A DNA stretch of 51,963 bases from an uncultured Bacteroides sp. (lineage in GTDB: Bacteria > Bacteroidota > Bacteroidia > Bacteroidales > Bacteroidaceae), in the NCBI GenBank assembly GCA_949292025.1, contig CASEYC010000008.1:1-51963 (forward strand). The letters run 5' to 3'. Positions 26,471 to 35,361 of the stretch are shown here, in pieces. Every line of letters starts with the position of its first letter. Position 1 is the stretch's first letter. The notes under the pieces were generated by a model, which ran no database searches, was not told the DNA's origin, and saw only the letters and a program-made list of their open reading frames with translations. The position numbers and the translations under genes were made by a program.

Positions 26471-27805
26471 ATGGAAATCATCCTCACCACCCTCATCGGC
26501 CTCTTGGCAGGCCTCGTCATCGGCTTCCTGGCCGCACAAGGCAAGAAGCACGCCCTGCAAACCCAGGTGAAAGTGCTGCAGGCACAAGTGGAAAATGAAA
26601 AAGCACAGGCGCAAAGCTTGTCCGCGGCATGGCAACGCCAAGTCGAGGAAGTGAAGGCCGCTTCGCGAGAGCAAGCCCAGGCCCTGCTGGACGCCCAGGA
26701 AAGGCGCTTCGACGACGCCATGAAGGCCATGAAGGCGCAGGTGCAGGCCGCCACAGACGAACTGCTGAAGCAACGGCAAAAGGAATTTGCCGAGCAGAGC
26801 AGCAGCAACCTGGGACAGATAGTCACCCCCCTGCGGGAAACCATCGACAAAATGAAGAAGGCGATGGAGGACAACACGCTGAAGCAGACCTCCATGAGCA
26901 GCGAGATGCGGACGAACATTGAGCACATGATGCGCCAAAGCCAGGCCGCCCAAAAGAGCGCGGAGGAACTGACACGCGTCTTCAAGCACGGCAGCAAGGT
27001 GCAAGGCGACTGGGGCGAAACGGTGCTGGACGAACTGCTGGAGGCGCAGGGACTGACGCGCGGCATACACTATGACACGCAGGCCGTCATCCGCGATGTT
27101 TCAGGGCGGGCAATCAAATCGGAGGAAGGAAGCACGCTGCGCCCGGACATCATCCTGCACCTGGATCAGCGGCGCGAGGTCATTATCGACTCCAAGGTAT
27201 CGCTCACGGCCTTCATGGATTATGTCAATGCGGAAAATGAGGAAGAACGCCAGCAATACCTCAAGGCGCACATCGCCAGCCTGCAAAGCCATGTGAAGGA
27301 ATTGTCCGTCAAGGATTATTCCTCCTACATCCAGCCGCCCAAGGTGCGGATGGATTACGTCATCATGTTCGTGCCCCACACAGGAGCCCTCTGGACGGCC
27401 CTCAACGCACAACCTGACTTGTGGCGCAAGGCAATGGACAAAAACGTCTTCATCGCCGACGAGCAGACCCTCTTCGCCGCCCTGCGCATCATCAACCTGA
27501 CGTGGACGCAGATTGCCCAAGCACAGAACCACGAGAAGGTGTATGCCCTGGCCAACGAGATGCTGGACCGCGTGGGCCAGTTCATGAAGAAATACCAGGC
27601 CATCGGCAAGGCCCTGGACAACGCGGCCAAGGCCTACGAGGACGGGGAAAAGAAGCTCCTCCCCACGGGGCAAAGCATCCTGCAGACCTGCGCCAAGTTG
27701 AAGAAGCTGGGCGCAAAGGCAAGCGAGCGGAATCCCTTGCCGCAACTGACGGACGTGGAAGACATCGCAGGCATCGAGAGCACCCTGCCGATGGACGGGG
27801 AATGA
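26471..27805 (+). CDS. rmuC: RmuC family DNA recombination-limiting protein
   Basis: 444 residues: one N-terminal membrane helix (about 3-21), a long Ala/Gln/Lys-rich coiled coil (about 28-155) and the RmuC core (about 165-410). The core holds the motifs GSKVQGDWGE, LRPDIILHL, VIIDSKVSL, YVIMFVPHTG and FIADEQTLFAALRIINLTW, which resemble a PD-(D/E)XK-type nuclease (Asp of RPDI, Asp-x-Lys of IDSKV). RmuC limits inversions at short inverted repeats in E. coli. It is complete for the family. Its partner gene upstream also has a predicted PD-(D/E)XK domain. The stop lies 8 bp from the convergent HTCS stop. Confidence 0.94.
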   Translation: MEIILTTLIGLLAGLVIGFLAAQGKKHALQTQVKVLQAQVENEKAQAQSLSAAWQRQVEEVKAASREQAQALLDAQERRFDDAMKAMKAQVQAATDELLKQRQKEFAEQSSSNLGQIVTPLRETIDKMKKAMEDNTLKQTSMSSEMRTNIEHMMRQSQAAQKSAEELTRVFKHGSKVQGDWGETVLDELLEAQGLTRGIHYDTQAVIRDVSGRAIKSEEGSTLRPDIILHLDQRREVIIDSKVSLTAFMDYVNAENEEERQQYLKAHIASLQSHVKELSVKDYSSYIQPPKVRMDYVIMFVPHTGALWTALNAQPDLWRKAMDKNVFIADEQTLFAALRIINLTWTQIAQAQNHEKVYALANEMLDRVGQFMKKYQAIGKALDNAAKAYEDGEKKLLPTGQSILQTCAKLKKLGAKASERNPLPQLTDVEDIAGIESTLPMDGE

Positions 27806-27813
27806 GGCACGGC

Positions 27814-30800
27814 CTATGCCCGGCCGTCATACTTGGAGGGAGGCACCCCGAACTGGGCTATGAAATGCTTCCGCAACGTGCGCACATCGCTGTAGCCCAC
27901 CATCTCGGCTATTTCCTGCAAGCTGTAGCGGTTTTCCAGGATGAGCGTGGCCGCCTTGCTCATGCGCACGCTACGAATCATGTCGATGGCGTTCAGCTGG
28001 CTGCGCTGCTTGATTTTCCGGTACAGCGTGGGCTGGCTTATATGCAGGGCATCGGCCAGGGATTTCACATTGAAATGCTCGTCCGCTAGGTTGGCCTCTA
28101 TGACCTGCATCACCTGTTGGATGAAATAGTCTTCCGTTTCCCCGTCTTTTCCCTCCTCGTGCTTCAGCCTCAGGGTGCCGGCATACAGCCTCTTCAACCT
28201 CTCCCGTTGGCGGAGCAGGCCTGCCACCCTTGTCTTCAGCATTTCCGGGTTGAACGGCTTCATCATGTAGTCGTCCGCACCGGTGCGCAAAGCCCGGATG
28301 GCGTCCGCGTCTTCCGATTTGGCCGTGAGCATCAGGATGGGCACCGAGGCCGTCCGCGGGTCTTCCTTCAAGGCGCGGCAGCACTCCAGACCGTCCATCA
28401 CCGGCATCATGATGTCACAGATGATGATGTCCGGCAGTTGCTCGTTGGCGCGGCGCAGGCCCTCCTCCCCGTTTTCCGCCTCGTCCGTCAGGTACTGGGC
28501 GGAAAACAACTGGCAGACGTAACGCCGGATGTCCGCGTTGTCGTCAATGACCAGCAGGCGTCTTTTTTCTTCCTCCGTCCCGGCGGGAATCTCCGGCACT
28601 TGTCCGGATGTCGGAGCGGAAACGGGCGAAGCCTCCTCCGCCTCGTCGTCAAAGTGGGCATTCCCCTCGGGGACATACAGGCTGAAGACGGTGCCTCCCC
28701 CGGGCGCGTCGTCCACCTTGATGTAGCCATGGTGCAAGTCCACAATGTTCTTCACGATGCGCATCCCGATGCCCACCTGCGTGGAATAGGCCGGCGCCTG
28801 CGACCCGGTCCGGTAGGGTTCGAACAGGAAGTCCTTCACCTCCTTCGGGATGCCGCGGCCGTTGTCGCTCACCACGAAGCAGCAGACCGGATAACCGTCC
28901 ATCACCGCCTTGTGGACGGCGAGGCGCACCGTGCCCTGCGGGCGGGTGTACTTGAAGGCGTTGGACAGCAGATTGCGAAGGGCGCTCACCAGTTTCTCCG
29001 CATCCACCCAAAGCGTGCAGGGCTCCGGCAAGCCTTCCACCTGAAACTGGTAATTGCCCGCCTCCACCACCGCCTGGAAGGGACGGCTCGCCTCCTCCAC
29101 CAGGCGGGAGACTTCCGTCTCCTCCACATGAAGCTTCAGCATGTTGACCTCCATCTTCCGCAGATATAGCAACTGGTCCATCAAGGCGTGCAGCAAGCGG
29201 CTGTTCTCATAGGCCATGCGGACTTTATGGCCCACCGGCGAAGGCAATCCCGCCGTATGCAGCAATTCGTGCAGCGGGGCCATGATGAGCGTGAGCGGGG
29301 TGCGCAACTCGTGCGTCATGTCCGTGAAGAAGCGTTCCCTTTCCATCCGCAGTTTCTTCTCGTTGTCTCTTTCCACCTGGGCCGCGAAGACCTCATGCTC
29401 CAACTGCATCTCATGCTCCAGCCGCTTGTGCCTCAGCTGGAGGCGCCTGAGCACGGCGTAGAGCAAGAGGGTGGCGGCCACAATGACCAGGATGCGGAAC
29501 AGCAGGGTGTCCGTCCAGTGCGGCTCGACAGTCACGTGCAAGGTCGTCACCTCCGCCGTGCTGTCCGCCGCGTTGTCAGAGGACAGATTCTTTACTTCGA
29601 AGGCATATTCCCCCTTCTCCAGGTTGGCGTATGATATCTTCTCCTCGCCACGGGTATATATCCATTCGCGCTGGTAGGGATACAGGCGGTAAGCGTACAT
29701 CTGCTGCTCGTCCGAATAAGAAAGGTTGCTGAAGGTGAGCGAGAAATTCCGGTTGGCGTGGCTCAGGCGGATGGCGGACGTATAAGAGACACTGTTGGGC
29801 AAGATGACCTGCCCGTTGATTTCCTGGCGGATGGCCACCGGGCGGTTGTTGACCTCCAGGTCGGTGATCAGCGTCTTCCGCTGGCTCGGGAATTGCTTGG
29901 ATTTCCGCGCGTCGAAGTAAGTGAGGTTCTTGTTGTTGCCCCAGAACAGGAAGCCGCGCCAGAAGAAAGCGGAACGGTTGCTGCCCGACACATAATAATT
30001 ATAGAACAGTTGCTGCTGCTTGTCGAAGCGGGAAACGCCTGAATTGGAGCCCAGCCAAAGGTCCCCGTCCCCGTCTTCGGTGATGCAACCGATGAAGTTG
30101 TTGCACAAGCCGTCTTGCGTGGTATAGACCCGCTGGATGCGGTCTTCACTGGGAGAAAGCACGGCAAACGCCGTCATATAGCCGATATACAGGCGTCCGT
30201 CCCGGGAAGCGAAGAGGGAGCGCACCGACTGTTCCGCCATGCCTGCCCGCTGCTCATAGCCGCTCTCCAGCCGGTTGCCTTCGCCGGCATACCTGCATAC
30301 CCCCAGGGTGGTGGTGCCCAGCCATATCCCGTGGTCGCCGGTTTCGGCCAACGCCCGGATGTGGAACGGGGGAAGCGGCTTGCCGTCCTCCCCGGTCAAG
30401 GGAACCGGTCTGCATGTGCGGGTGGTGTCATCAAAAGCCAGCAACCCTTCCGAGGTGCCTATCCAGATGCGCCCCTTGCTGTCGGCCAGCAGGCTCCAGA
30501 CGGCAGCCCGGTTCCGAAAGCCTTCCCCGTCGCCCAGTTCCAGTTCCTCGAAACGGCGGTGGCGCGGGTTGTAGCGGGTCAGGGTGCCGTCGGCGTTCCC
30601 GAACCAGAGGTTGCCCTGCCGGTCCTTCATGCTGCACAACACGGTCCGTTCCTTCTTTCCCGCAGGATGGCCGACGGGCAGGAAATCCAAATCCTCATCA
30701 GGCTTGAAGGGGGCACGGCTGCGCATGATACCCTCGTGGAAGGTGGCCAGCCACACATAGCCTTGGTCATCGTCCAGGATGGAGCAAATCTCGTTGTGGC

Positions 30801-31872
30801 GGTCCTGGTAGAAGTGGCGGTAGAGCCGGTTGCGCAGGTCGGACCAGATGCTTCCCCCGCCGTCCGTCCCTATCCAAAGGATGCCGTTGGGGTCATAATA
30901 GACGGCCACCATGCGGGTTTCTATGTCGCGGAAGACAGAAGAAGTGGTGTTGTTGAAGATTCTCGTCGTCACCCGCTCCGGGCGGTCCTTGTCCAGGGTT
31001 ATCAGCGTATATCCGTTCCAGGTGACGGCAAGGTAAGTGTACGGCTCCAGACGGACCACCCCGAATGCATCCGTATGCGACAATTGGTTGGGGACATGCT
31101 TGCCGCGGTAGGTCAGCCGCAGGTTGCGCCCGGTCTTCGTGTCATGCCGGATAACCCCCTGGGCCAGCGTGGACACCCAGACATATCCGCAATCATCATA
31201 GTAGAGGTGAGTGATGGCCAGGGAACGCCCCACTCCAAGGTCCACCAGGGTATAATGGTCCGGTCGGTCGGCCTCCGCCACCACCAGCCTGCCGTATGCG
31301 TCCGCCACGCAGAGGTGGCGCCCGTCAGCGCTCAGTGAAAGCCGGGAGAGCCTGTCGCCCAATCCTTCCCAACCGGCATGACGCCCGATGGTGCGGAGCC
31401 GTAGGGTATCCCCGCTTACGGACGGCACCTGCTCCATCTGCAACAGTTCGGAAGGAGTCAGCACCCACAACGTATGGCCAAGGCCCGGCTGGGTGCCGAT
31501 GGCATGGATGGCGTGTCCCTCGGCTGTCCGCACCGGCAGGAAACGTTCGCCCCGCAGGTCGAAGGCATAGAGGGTGTCCCGGCTTTGGAAGCATAGTAGC
31601 CCCGGAAACGGTTCTGCCAAATCCGCCAACCCGTTGGTCTCCCCGATGAAAGGAAAAGACCGTACCCGCTTGCCGTCGAAACGGTTCAAGCCGTCTTGCG
31701 TGCCCAGCCAGACAAATCCCTGGCTGTCCTTGCAGATGGAATAAACAGTGTTGTCCGACAGGCCGTCTTTCATGGTCAGCACGTGCATGTCCCGCTCGAA
31801 GAATGCACGACAAGGCATCTGTGCGCAAAGGCACAGGAAAATAACTGACAATATATAGATTTTCGGTTTCAT
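27814..31872 (-). CDS. Hybrid two-component system sensor/regulator (HTCS) of PUL B
   Basis: 1352 residues. Signal peptide about 1-23 (ends CRA-F), two propellers built of Reg_prop blades (GFVWLGTQDGLNRFDG and similar, about 30-690), Y_Y_Y domain (about 700-775), membrane helix 789-808, HisKA with His854 in DMTHELRTPL, HATPase (about 960-1080), receiver with Asp1153 in CDIMMPVMDG, and a C-terminal AraC-type DNA-binding domain (about 1245-1352). Divergent from susC of PUL B across a 264-bp gap, the usual arrangement for HTCS control of its own locus. Only loosely similar to the other HTCS (1981) in the sensor half, so a different signal sugar is expected. Confidence 0.95.
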   Translation of the reverse strand: MKPKIYILSVIFLCLCAQMPCRAFFERDMHVLTMKDGLSDNTVYSICKDSQGFVWLGTQDGLNRFDGKRVRSFPFIGETNGLADLAEPFPGLLCFQSRDTLYAFDLRGERFLPVRTAEGHAIHAIGTQPGLGHTLWVLTPSELLQMEQVPSVSGDTLRLRTIGRHAGWEGLGDRLSRLSLSADGRHLCVADAYGRLVVAEADRPDHYTLVDLGVGRSLAITHLYYDDCGYVWVSTLAQGVIRHDTKTGRNLRLTYRGKHVPNQLSHTDAFGVVRLEPYTYLAVTWNGYTLITLDKDRPERVTTRIFNNTTSSVFRDIETRMVAVYYDPNGILWIGTDGGGSIWSDLRNRLYRHFYQDRHNEICSILDDDQGYVWLATFHEGIMRSRAPFKPDEDLDFLPVGHPAGKKERTVLCSMKDRQGNLWFGNADGTLTRYNPRHRRFEELELGDGEGFRNRAAVWSLLADSKGRIWIGTSEGLLAFDDTTRTCRPVPLTGEDGKPLPPFHIRALAETGDHGIWLGTTTLGVCRYAGEGNRLESGYEQRAGMAEQSVRSLFASRDGRLYIGYMTAFAVLSPSEDRIQRVYTTQDGLCNNFIGCITEDGDGDLWLGSNSGVSRFDKQQQLFYNYYVSGSNRSAFFWRGFLFWGNNKNLTYFDARKSKQFPSQRKTLITDLEVNNRPVAIRQEINGQVILPNSVSYTSAIRLSHANRNFSLTFSNLSYSDEQQMYAYRLYPYQREWIYTRGEEKISYANLEKGEYAFEVKNLSSDNAADSTAEVTTLHVTVEPHWTDTLLFRILVIVAATLLLYAVLRRLQLRHKRLEHEMQLEHEVFAAQVERDNEKKLRMERERFFTDMTHELRTPLTLIMAPLHELLHTAGLPSPVGHKVRMAYENSRLLHALMDQLLYLRKMEVNMLKLHVEETEVSRLVEEASRPFQAVVEAGNYQFQVEGLPEPCTLWVDAEKLVSALRNLLSNAFKYTRPQGTVRLAVHKAVMDGYPVCCFVVSDNGRGIPKEVKDFLFEPYRTGSQAPAYSTQVGIGMRIVKNIVDLHHGYIKVDDAPGGGTVFSLYVPEGNAHFDDEAEEASPVSAPTSGQVPEIPAGTEEEKRRLLVIDDNADIRRYVCQLFSAQYLTDEAENGEEGLRRANEQLPDIIICDIMMPVMDGLECCRALKEDPRTASVPILMLTAKSEDADAIRALRTGADDYMMKPFNPEMLKTRVAGLLRQRERLKRLYAGTLRLKHEEGKDGETEDYFIQQVMQVIEANLADEHFNVKSLADALHISQPTLYRKIKQRSQLNAIDMIRSVRMSKAATLILENRYSLQEIAEMVGYSDVRTLRKHFIAQFGVPPSKYDGRA

Positions 31873-31949
31873 GCCAGCAAAGGAACAAAAAATAATGTAT
31901 TCTAAGAAATGGAGAATAAGAAAAAAAGCGGGGGAGGCTCACACCAAAC

Positions 31950-31992
31950 GCACAAAAGTCTGCGAAAAGGCTCGAAAAGAGGCCTTTTGTGC
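31950..31992. promoter_or_regulatory. Inverted repeat between HTCS and susC of PUL B (candidate operator)
   Basis: GCACAAAAG (31950-31958) and its exact reverse complement CTTTTGTGC (31984-31992) are 34 bp apart start to start, in the divergent control region. AAAAG words recur inside. It lies 87 bp upstream of the putative susC -7 box. The HTCS AraC domain is a natural candidate binder; this is inference. Confidence 0.35.
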
Positions 31993-32078
31993 AGGGAAAT
32001 AGTGCTTGAAAAGCAACTTGAATTGAACATGATGCATCAATGAAATGAACGTGCAGAGAAGAAACAGGGCTTCCATGC

Positions 32079-32086
32079 TACCTTTG
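32079..32086 (+). promoter_or_regulatory. Putative -7 box (TACCTTTG) for susC/susD of PUL B
   Basis: An exact TAnnTTTG match 50 nt before the susC ATG. No TTTG is seen 19-21 bp upstream, consistent with an activator-dependent promoter controlled by the divergent HTCS. Confidence 0.5.
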
Positions 32087-32136
32087 CAGCCAAACGAACT
32101 ATCAACCTAATCAGTAACCTAATTAAAAAGAAAAAC

Positions 32137-35100
32137 ATGAAAAGAAGCCTTTTTGTTTTTTTAATGTTGTTGGGCTGCCTATGCATGTATGCCCAGCATT
32201 CAAGTATCACCGGTAAAGTCACAGACCGGCAGAATGAGCCCATCATCGGCGCCAGCGTCGTGGTGAAAGGAAGTTCCCAAGGAGTCATTACCGACATCGA
32301 CGGAAACTTCACCCTCAAGAATGTCCCTACAGACGGGACCCTTCAGGTTTCCTACATCGGCTATACGACAGTCGAAGTGGACCTCAATCCTTCCAAAACG
32401 TTCTATGCCATCACGCTGGAAGAGGACAACAAGATGTTGGACGAAGTGGTGGTGGTAGGTTTCGGCACGCAGAAGAAAGTCAACCTGACAGGTGCCGTGG
32501 CCACAGTCAATTCCGACAAACTGGAATCGCGCCCGGTGACTTCCGTGGGACAAGCCTTGCAAGGCGTGGTTCCCGGCCTGAACGTCAGTATGCCAGACGC
32601 CGGCGGTAAGCTGGATGCCAATCCTTCCTTCAACATCCGTGGTACGGGTAACTTGGGGACGGGTTCCAGCGCTTCCCCGTTGGTGCTCATTGACGGTGTC
32701 GCCGGAGACTTGAACCAACTGAACCCGCAGGACATTGACAACATCTCCGTGTTGATGGATGCTGCTTCTGCGGCTATCTACGGTTCGCGCGCACCTTTCG
32801 GCGTCATTTTGGTGACCACCAAGAAAGGCCGTCAAGGCAAAACCACCATTTCCTACTCCAACAACCTGCGTTGGTCCCGCCCGACCAACATCCCGGACAT
32901 GATGGACGCCTACACCTTCGCCCAGTACTTCAACCGGGGTATGGACAACTCCGGCACGGGTGCCGCACACTTCTTTGACGATGCCACCATGGAACGCATC
33001 CAGCAATACATGCGTGGCGAGATCACGACAACGGCCGACCCGTCTTTGTCACAGGCCGGCAACTGCTTCGTGTTCAACCAGCGTTCCAACGACAACCAAA
33101 ACTGGCCGCGCAACTTCATTGACAAGACAGCCTTCGGCCATGAGCACAACTTGAGCCTGTCCGGCGGCAACGAGCGGGTACAATACTATGTATCAGGTGC
33201 CTTCTTGAGCCAAGACGGCCAAATGAACTATGCCGATGACAACAAGAAGCGTTACAACGCCAGCGCACGCATCAGCGCGGAAATCACCAAGTGGATGCGT
33301 CTGGAGTTCAACAGCCGCTTCATCCGTGAAGACATTGGCATGCCTACTTTCCTGAAACTGTATGGAGACCGTTTCTTTGCAGAAACCACCAAACTGCATC
33401 CCAATATGCCGCTGTATGACAATAACGGGCACTATACCCGCAATCCCAAACTGATGCAGCTGACCTCCGGCGGACGTTCCAACACACAGGATGACACGTA
33501 TTTCACCCAAGGCAGCCTGATTCTGACTCCCGTGAAAGGTTTGACCATCCACGGAGACTTGGCATTGCGCACGGGCAGCTATGAACATGTATATAACGTG
33601 GCCAAGGTATATCTGTACGACAGAGACAACCAACCGGTGCCCGAACAATGGTTGGGCGGCGACGCCGACCTGGCAGCCGGCAAGACATGGGCTTACAGCG
33701 AACAACAACGCGAAACCATGATTACCTCGTCGGCTTACGCGGACTATTCCCTGAATTTCCTGCAAAACCATAACTTAAAAGTGATGGTGGGTATGAACAG
33801 CGAAAGCTACCGCTATAACACGATATGGGGCAAACGTGCGGACGTAATGAATGACAACCGTCCGGACATCAATACTTCCACCGGCACACAGAGCAACGGA
33901 GGCAGCAGAGGCGAATGGGCTTCACTGGGCTACTTCGGACGTCTGAACTATGACTATGACGGTCGTTACTTGTTCGAGTTCAACATCCGCCGGGACGGTT
34001 CATCGCGTTTCCGCGGCGACCAACGCTGGGCCACCTTCCCCTCCGTTTCCGTAGGTTGGAACATCGCACGCGAATCTTTTTGGGAACCGCTGTCCAAGTG
34101 GGTGAACACCCTGAAGCCCCGCTTCTCTTATGGCAGCCTGGGCAACCAGAACACGAATGCTTATTATCCCACGTATGCCATCCAAAACATCACGGTGGGA
34201 ACACCTGACCAAGGAGGCCGTTGGCTGCTCACCAATGCCAACAAGTCCAATGTGGCCAGCGCCCCGGCCTTGGTAAGCTCGCTGCTGACATGGGAACGCG
34301 TTTATAGCTATAACTATGGTGTGGACTTCGGCGCCTTCAACAACCGTCTGACCGGTTATTTCAACTACTTCATCCGCGACACCAAGGACATGGTGGGCCC
34401 GGCTCAGGAAATCTCTCCCATCGTAGGTGCCGCAGCTCCCAGCCGCAATAACACGTCGTTGCGCACGAAAGGTTGGGAACTTCAATTGAACTGGCAAGAC
34501 CGTATCGGAGAGTTCTCTTACAACTTGGCATTCAACCTGTCTGACTCACGTGCCCACGTGACATCTTACCCGAATGCCAGCAAGAGCCTCAGCACTTACT
34601 ATAACGGCATGGAAGTGGGAGAAATCTGGGGATATGTGACGGAAGGCATGGCCAAGACAGACGAAGAAATGGCCGCTCACATCGCCAAGGTGGACCAAAG
34701 CACACTGGGCGGTGGAAGCGCCGGATGGAAAGCCGGAGACATCATGTATGCCGACCTGGACGGTGACGGCAAGATCACCACAGGTGCCAACACATTGGAT
34801 GACCCGGGCGACCGGAAAGTGATAGGCAACAAGACCCCGCGTTTCCGCTTCGGATTGAACATCGGTGCCGAATGGAGAGGAATAGACTTCAGCGCATTCT
34901 TCCAAGGCGTGGCCAAACGTGACTACTGGCTGGACGGTATGATTTTCTGGGGCATCAATGGTGACGAATGGAACTCCACCGGCTACACGGAACACTGGGA
35001 TTTCTTCCGTCCGGAAGGCGACCCGCTGGGAGCCAACACGGATGCCTACTTCCCGCGTCCCATCCGCGCCAACAACCAAAACCATTATTGCCAGACACGC

Positions 35101-35334
35101 TACCTGCAAAATGCGGCTTATATCCGCCTGAAGAACCTGCAAATCGGCTATACGCTTCCCAAGACTTGGACCATGAAGGCAGGCTTGGAACGCGTGCGCA
35201 TCTTCTTCTCCGGTGACAACCTTTGGACAGGAACTTCCATCAACAAGAACTTTGACCCGGAAGCCTTGTATCAAAACGGTATGACTTATCCGCTGAGCCG
35301 GACCTTCTCATGCGGCATCAATGTGACATTATAA
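32137..35334 (+). CDS. SusC-like TonB-dependent outer-membrane transporter (PUL B)
   Basis: 1065 residues: signal peptide about 1-20 (LCMYA-Q), carboxypeptidase-regulatory-like domain about 22-95 (ITGKVTDRQNEPIIGASVVV), TonB-box-like DEVVVVG at 102-108, plug domain about 112-235, then a beta-barrel ending ...FSCGINVTL. It takes up oligosaccharides with the SusD encoded 27 bp downstream. Complete, with no internal stops or shifts. The locus enzymes (fucosidase, sulfatase) suggest fucosylated or sulfated oligosaccharides as cargo. Confidence 0.96.
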   Translation: MKRSLFVFLMLLGCLCMYAQHSSITGKVTDRQNEPIIGASVVVKGSSQGVITDIDGNFTLKNVPTDGTLQVSYIGYTTVEVDLNPSKTFYAITLEEDNKMLDEVVVVGFGTQKKVNLTGAVATVNSDKLESRPVTSVGQALQGVVPGLNVSMPDAGGKLDANPSFNIRGTGNLGTGSSASPLVLIDGVAGDLNQLNPQDIDNISVLMDAASAAIYGSRAPFGVILVTTKKGRQGKTTISYSNNLRWSRPTNIPDMMDAYTFAQYFNRGMDNSGTGAAHFFDDATMERIQQYMRGEITTTADPSLSQAGNCFVFNQRSNDNQNWPRNFIDKTAFGHEHNLSLSGGNERVQYYVSGAFLSQDGQMNYADDNKKRYNASARISAEITKWMRLEFNSRFIREDIGMPTFLKLYGDRFFAETTKLHPNMPLYDNNGHYTRNPKLMQLTSGGRSNTQDDTYFTQGSLILTPVKGLTIHGDLALRTGSYEHVYNVAKVYLYDRDNQPVPEQWLGGDADLAAGKTWAYSEQQRETMITSSAYADYSLNFLQNHNLKVMVGMNSESYRYNTIWGKRADVMNDNRPDINTSTGTQSNGGSRGEWASLGYFGRLNYDYDGRYLFEFNIRRDGSSRFRGDQRWATFPSVSVGWNIARESFWEPLSKWVNTLKPRFSYGSLGNQNTNAYYPTYAIQNITVGTPDQGGRWLLTNANKSNVASAPALVSSLLTWERVYSYNYGVDFGAFNNRLTGYFNYFIRDTKDMVGPAQEISPIVGAAAPSRNNTSLRTKGWELQLNWQDRIGEFSYNLAFNLSDSRAHVTSYPNASKSLSTYYNGMEVGEIWGYVTEGMAKTDEEMAAHIAKVDQSTLGGGSAGWKAGDIMYADLDGDGKITTGANTLDDPGDRKVIGNKTPRFRFGLNIGAEWRGIDFSAFFQGVAKRDYWLDGMIFWGINGDEWNSTGYTEHWDFFRPEGDPLGANTDAYFPRPIRANNQNHYCQTRYLQNAAYIRLKNLQIGYTLPKTWTMKAGLERVRIFFSGDNLWTGTSINKNFDPEALYQNGMTYPLSRTFSCGINVTL

Positions 35335-35361
35335 CATCAACCCCTAAAAACGAAACATTAT

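Noticed and set aside
25220-27070. 616-codon minus-strand open frame opposite the AAA/PD-(D/E)XK and rmuC genes
   Set aside because: It crosses two real genes on the other strand, is Leu/Gln/His-rich, and has no plausible start context.
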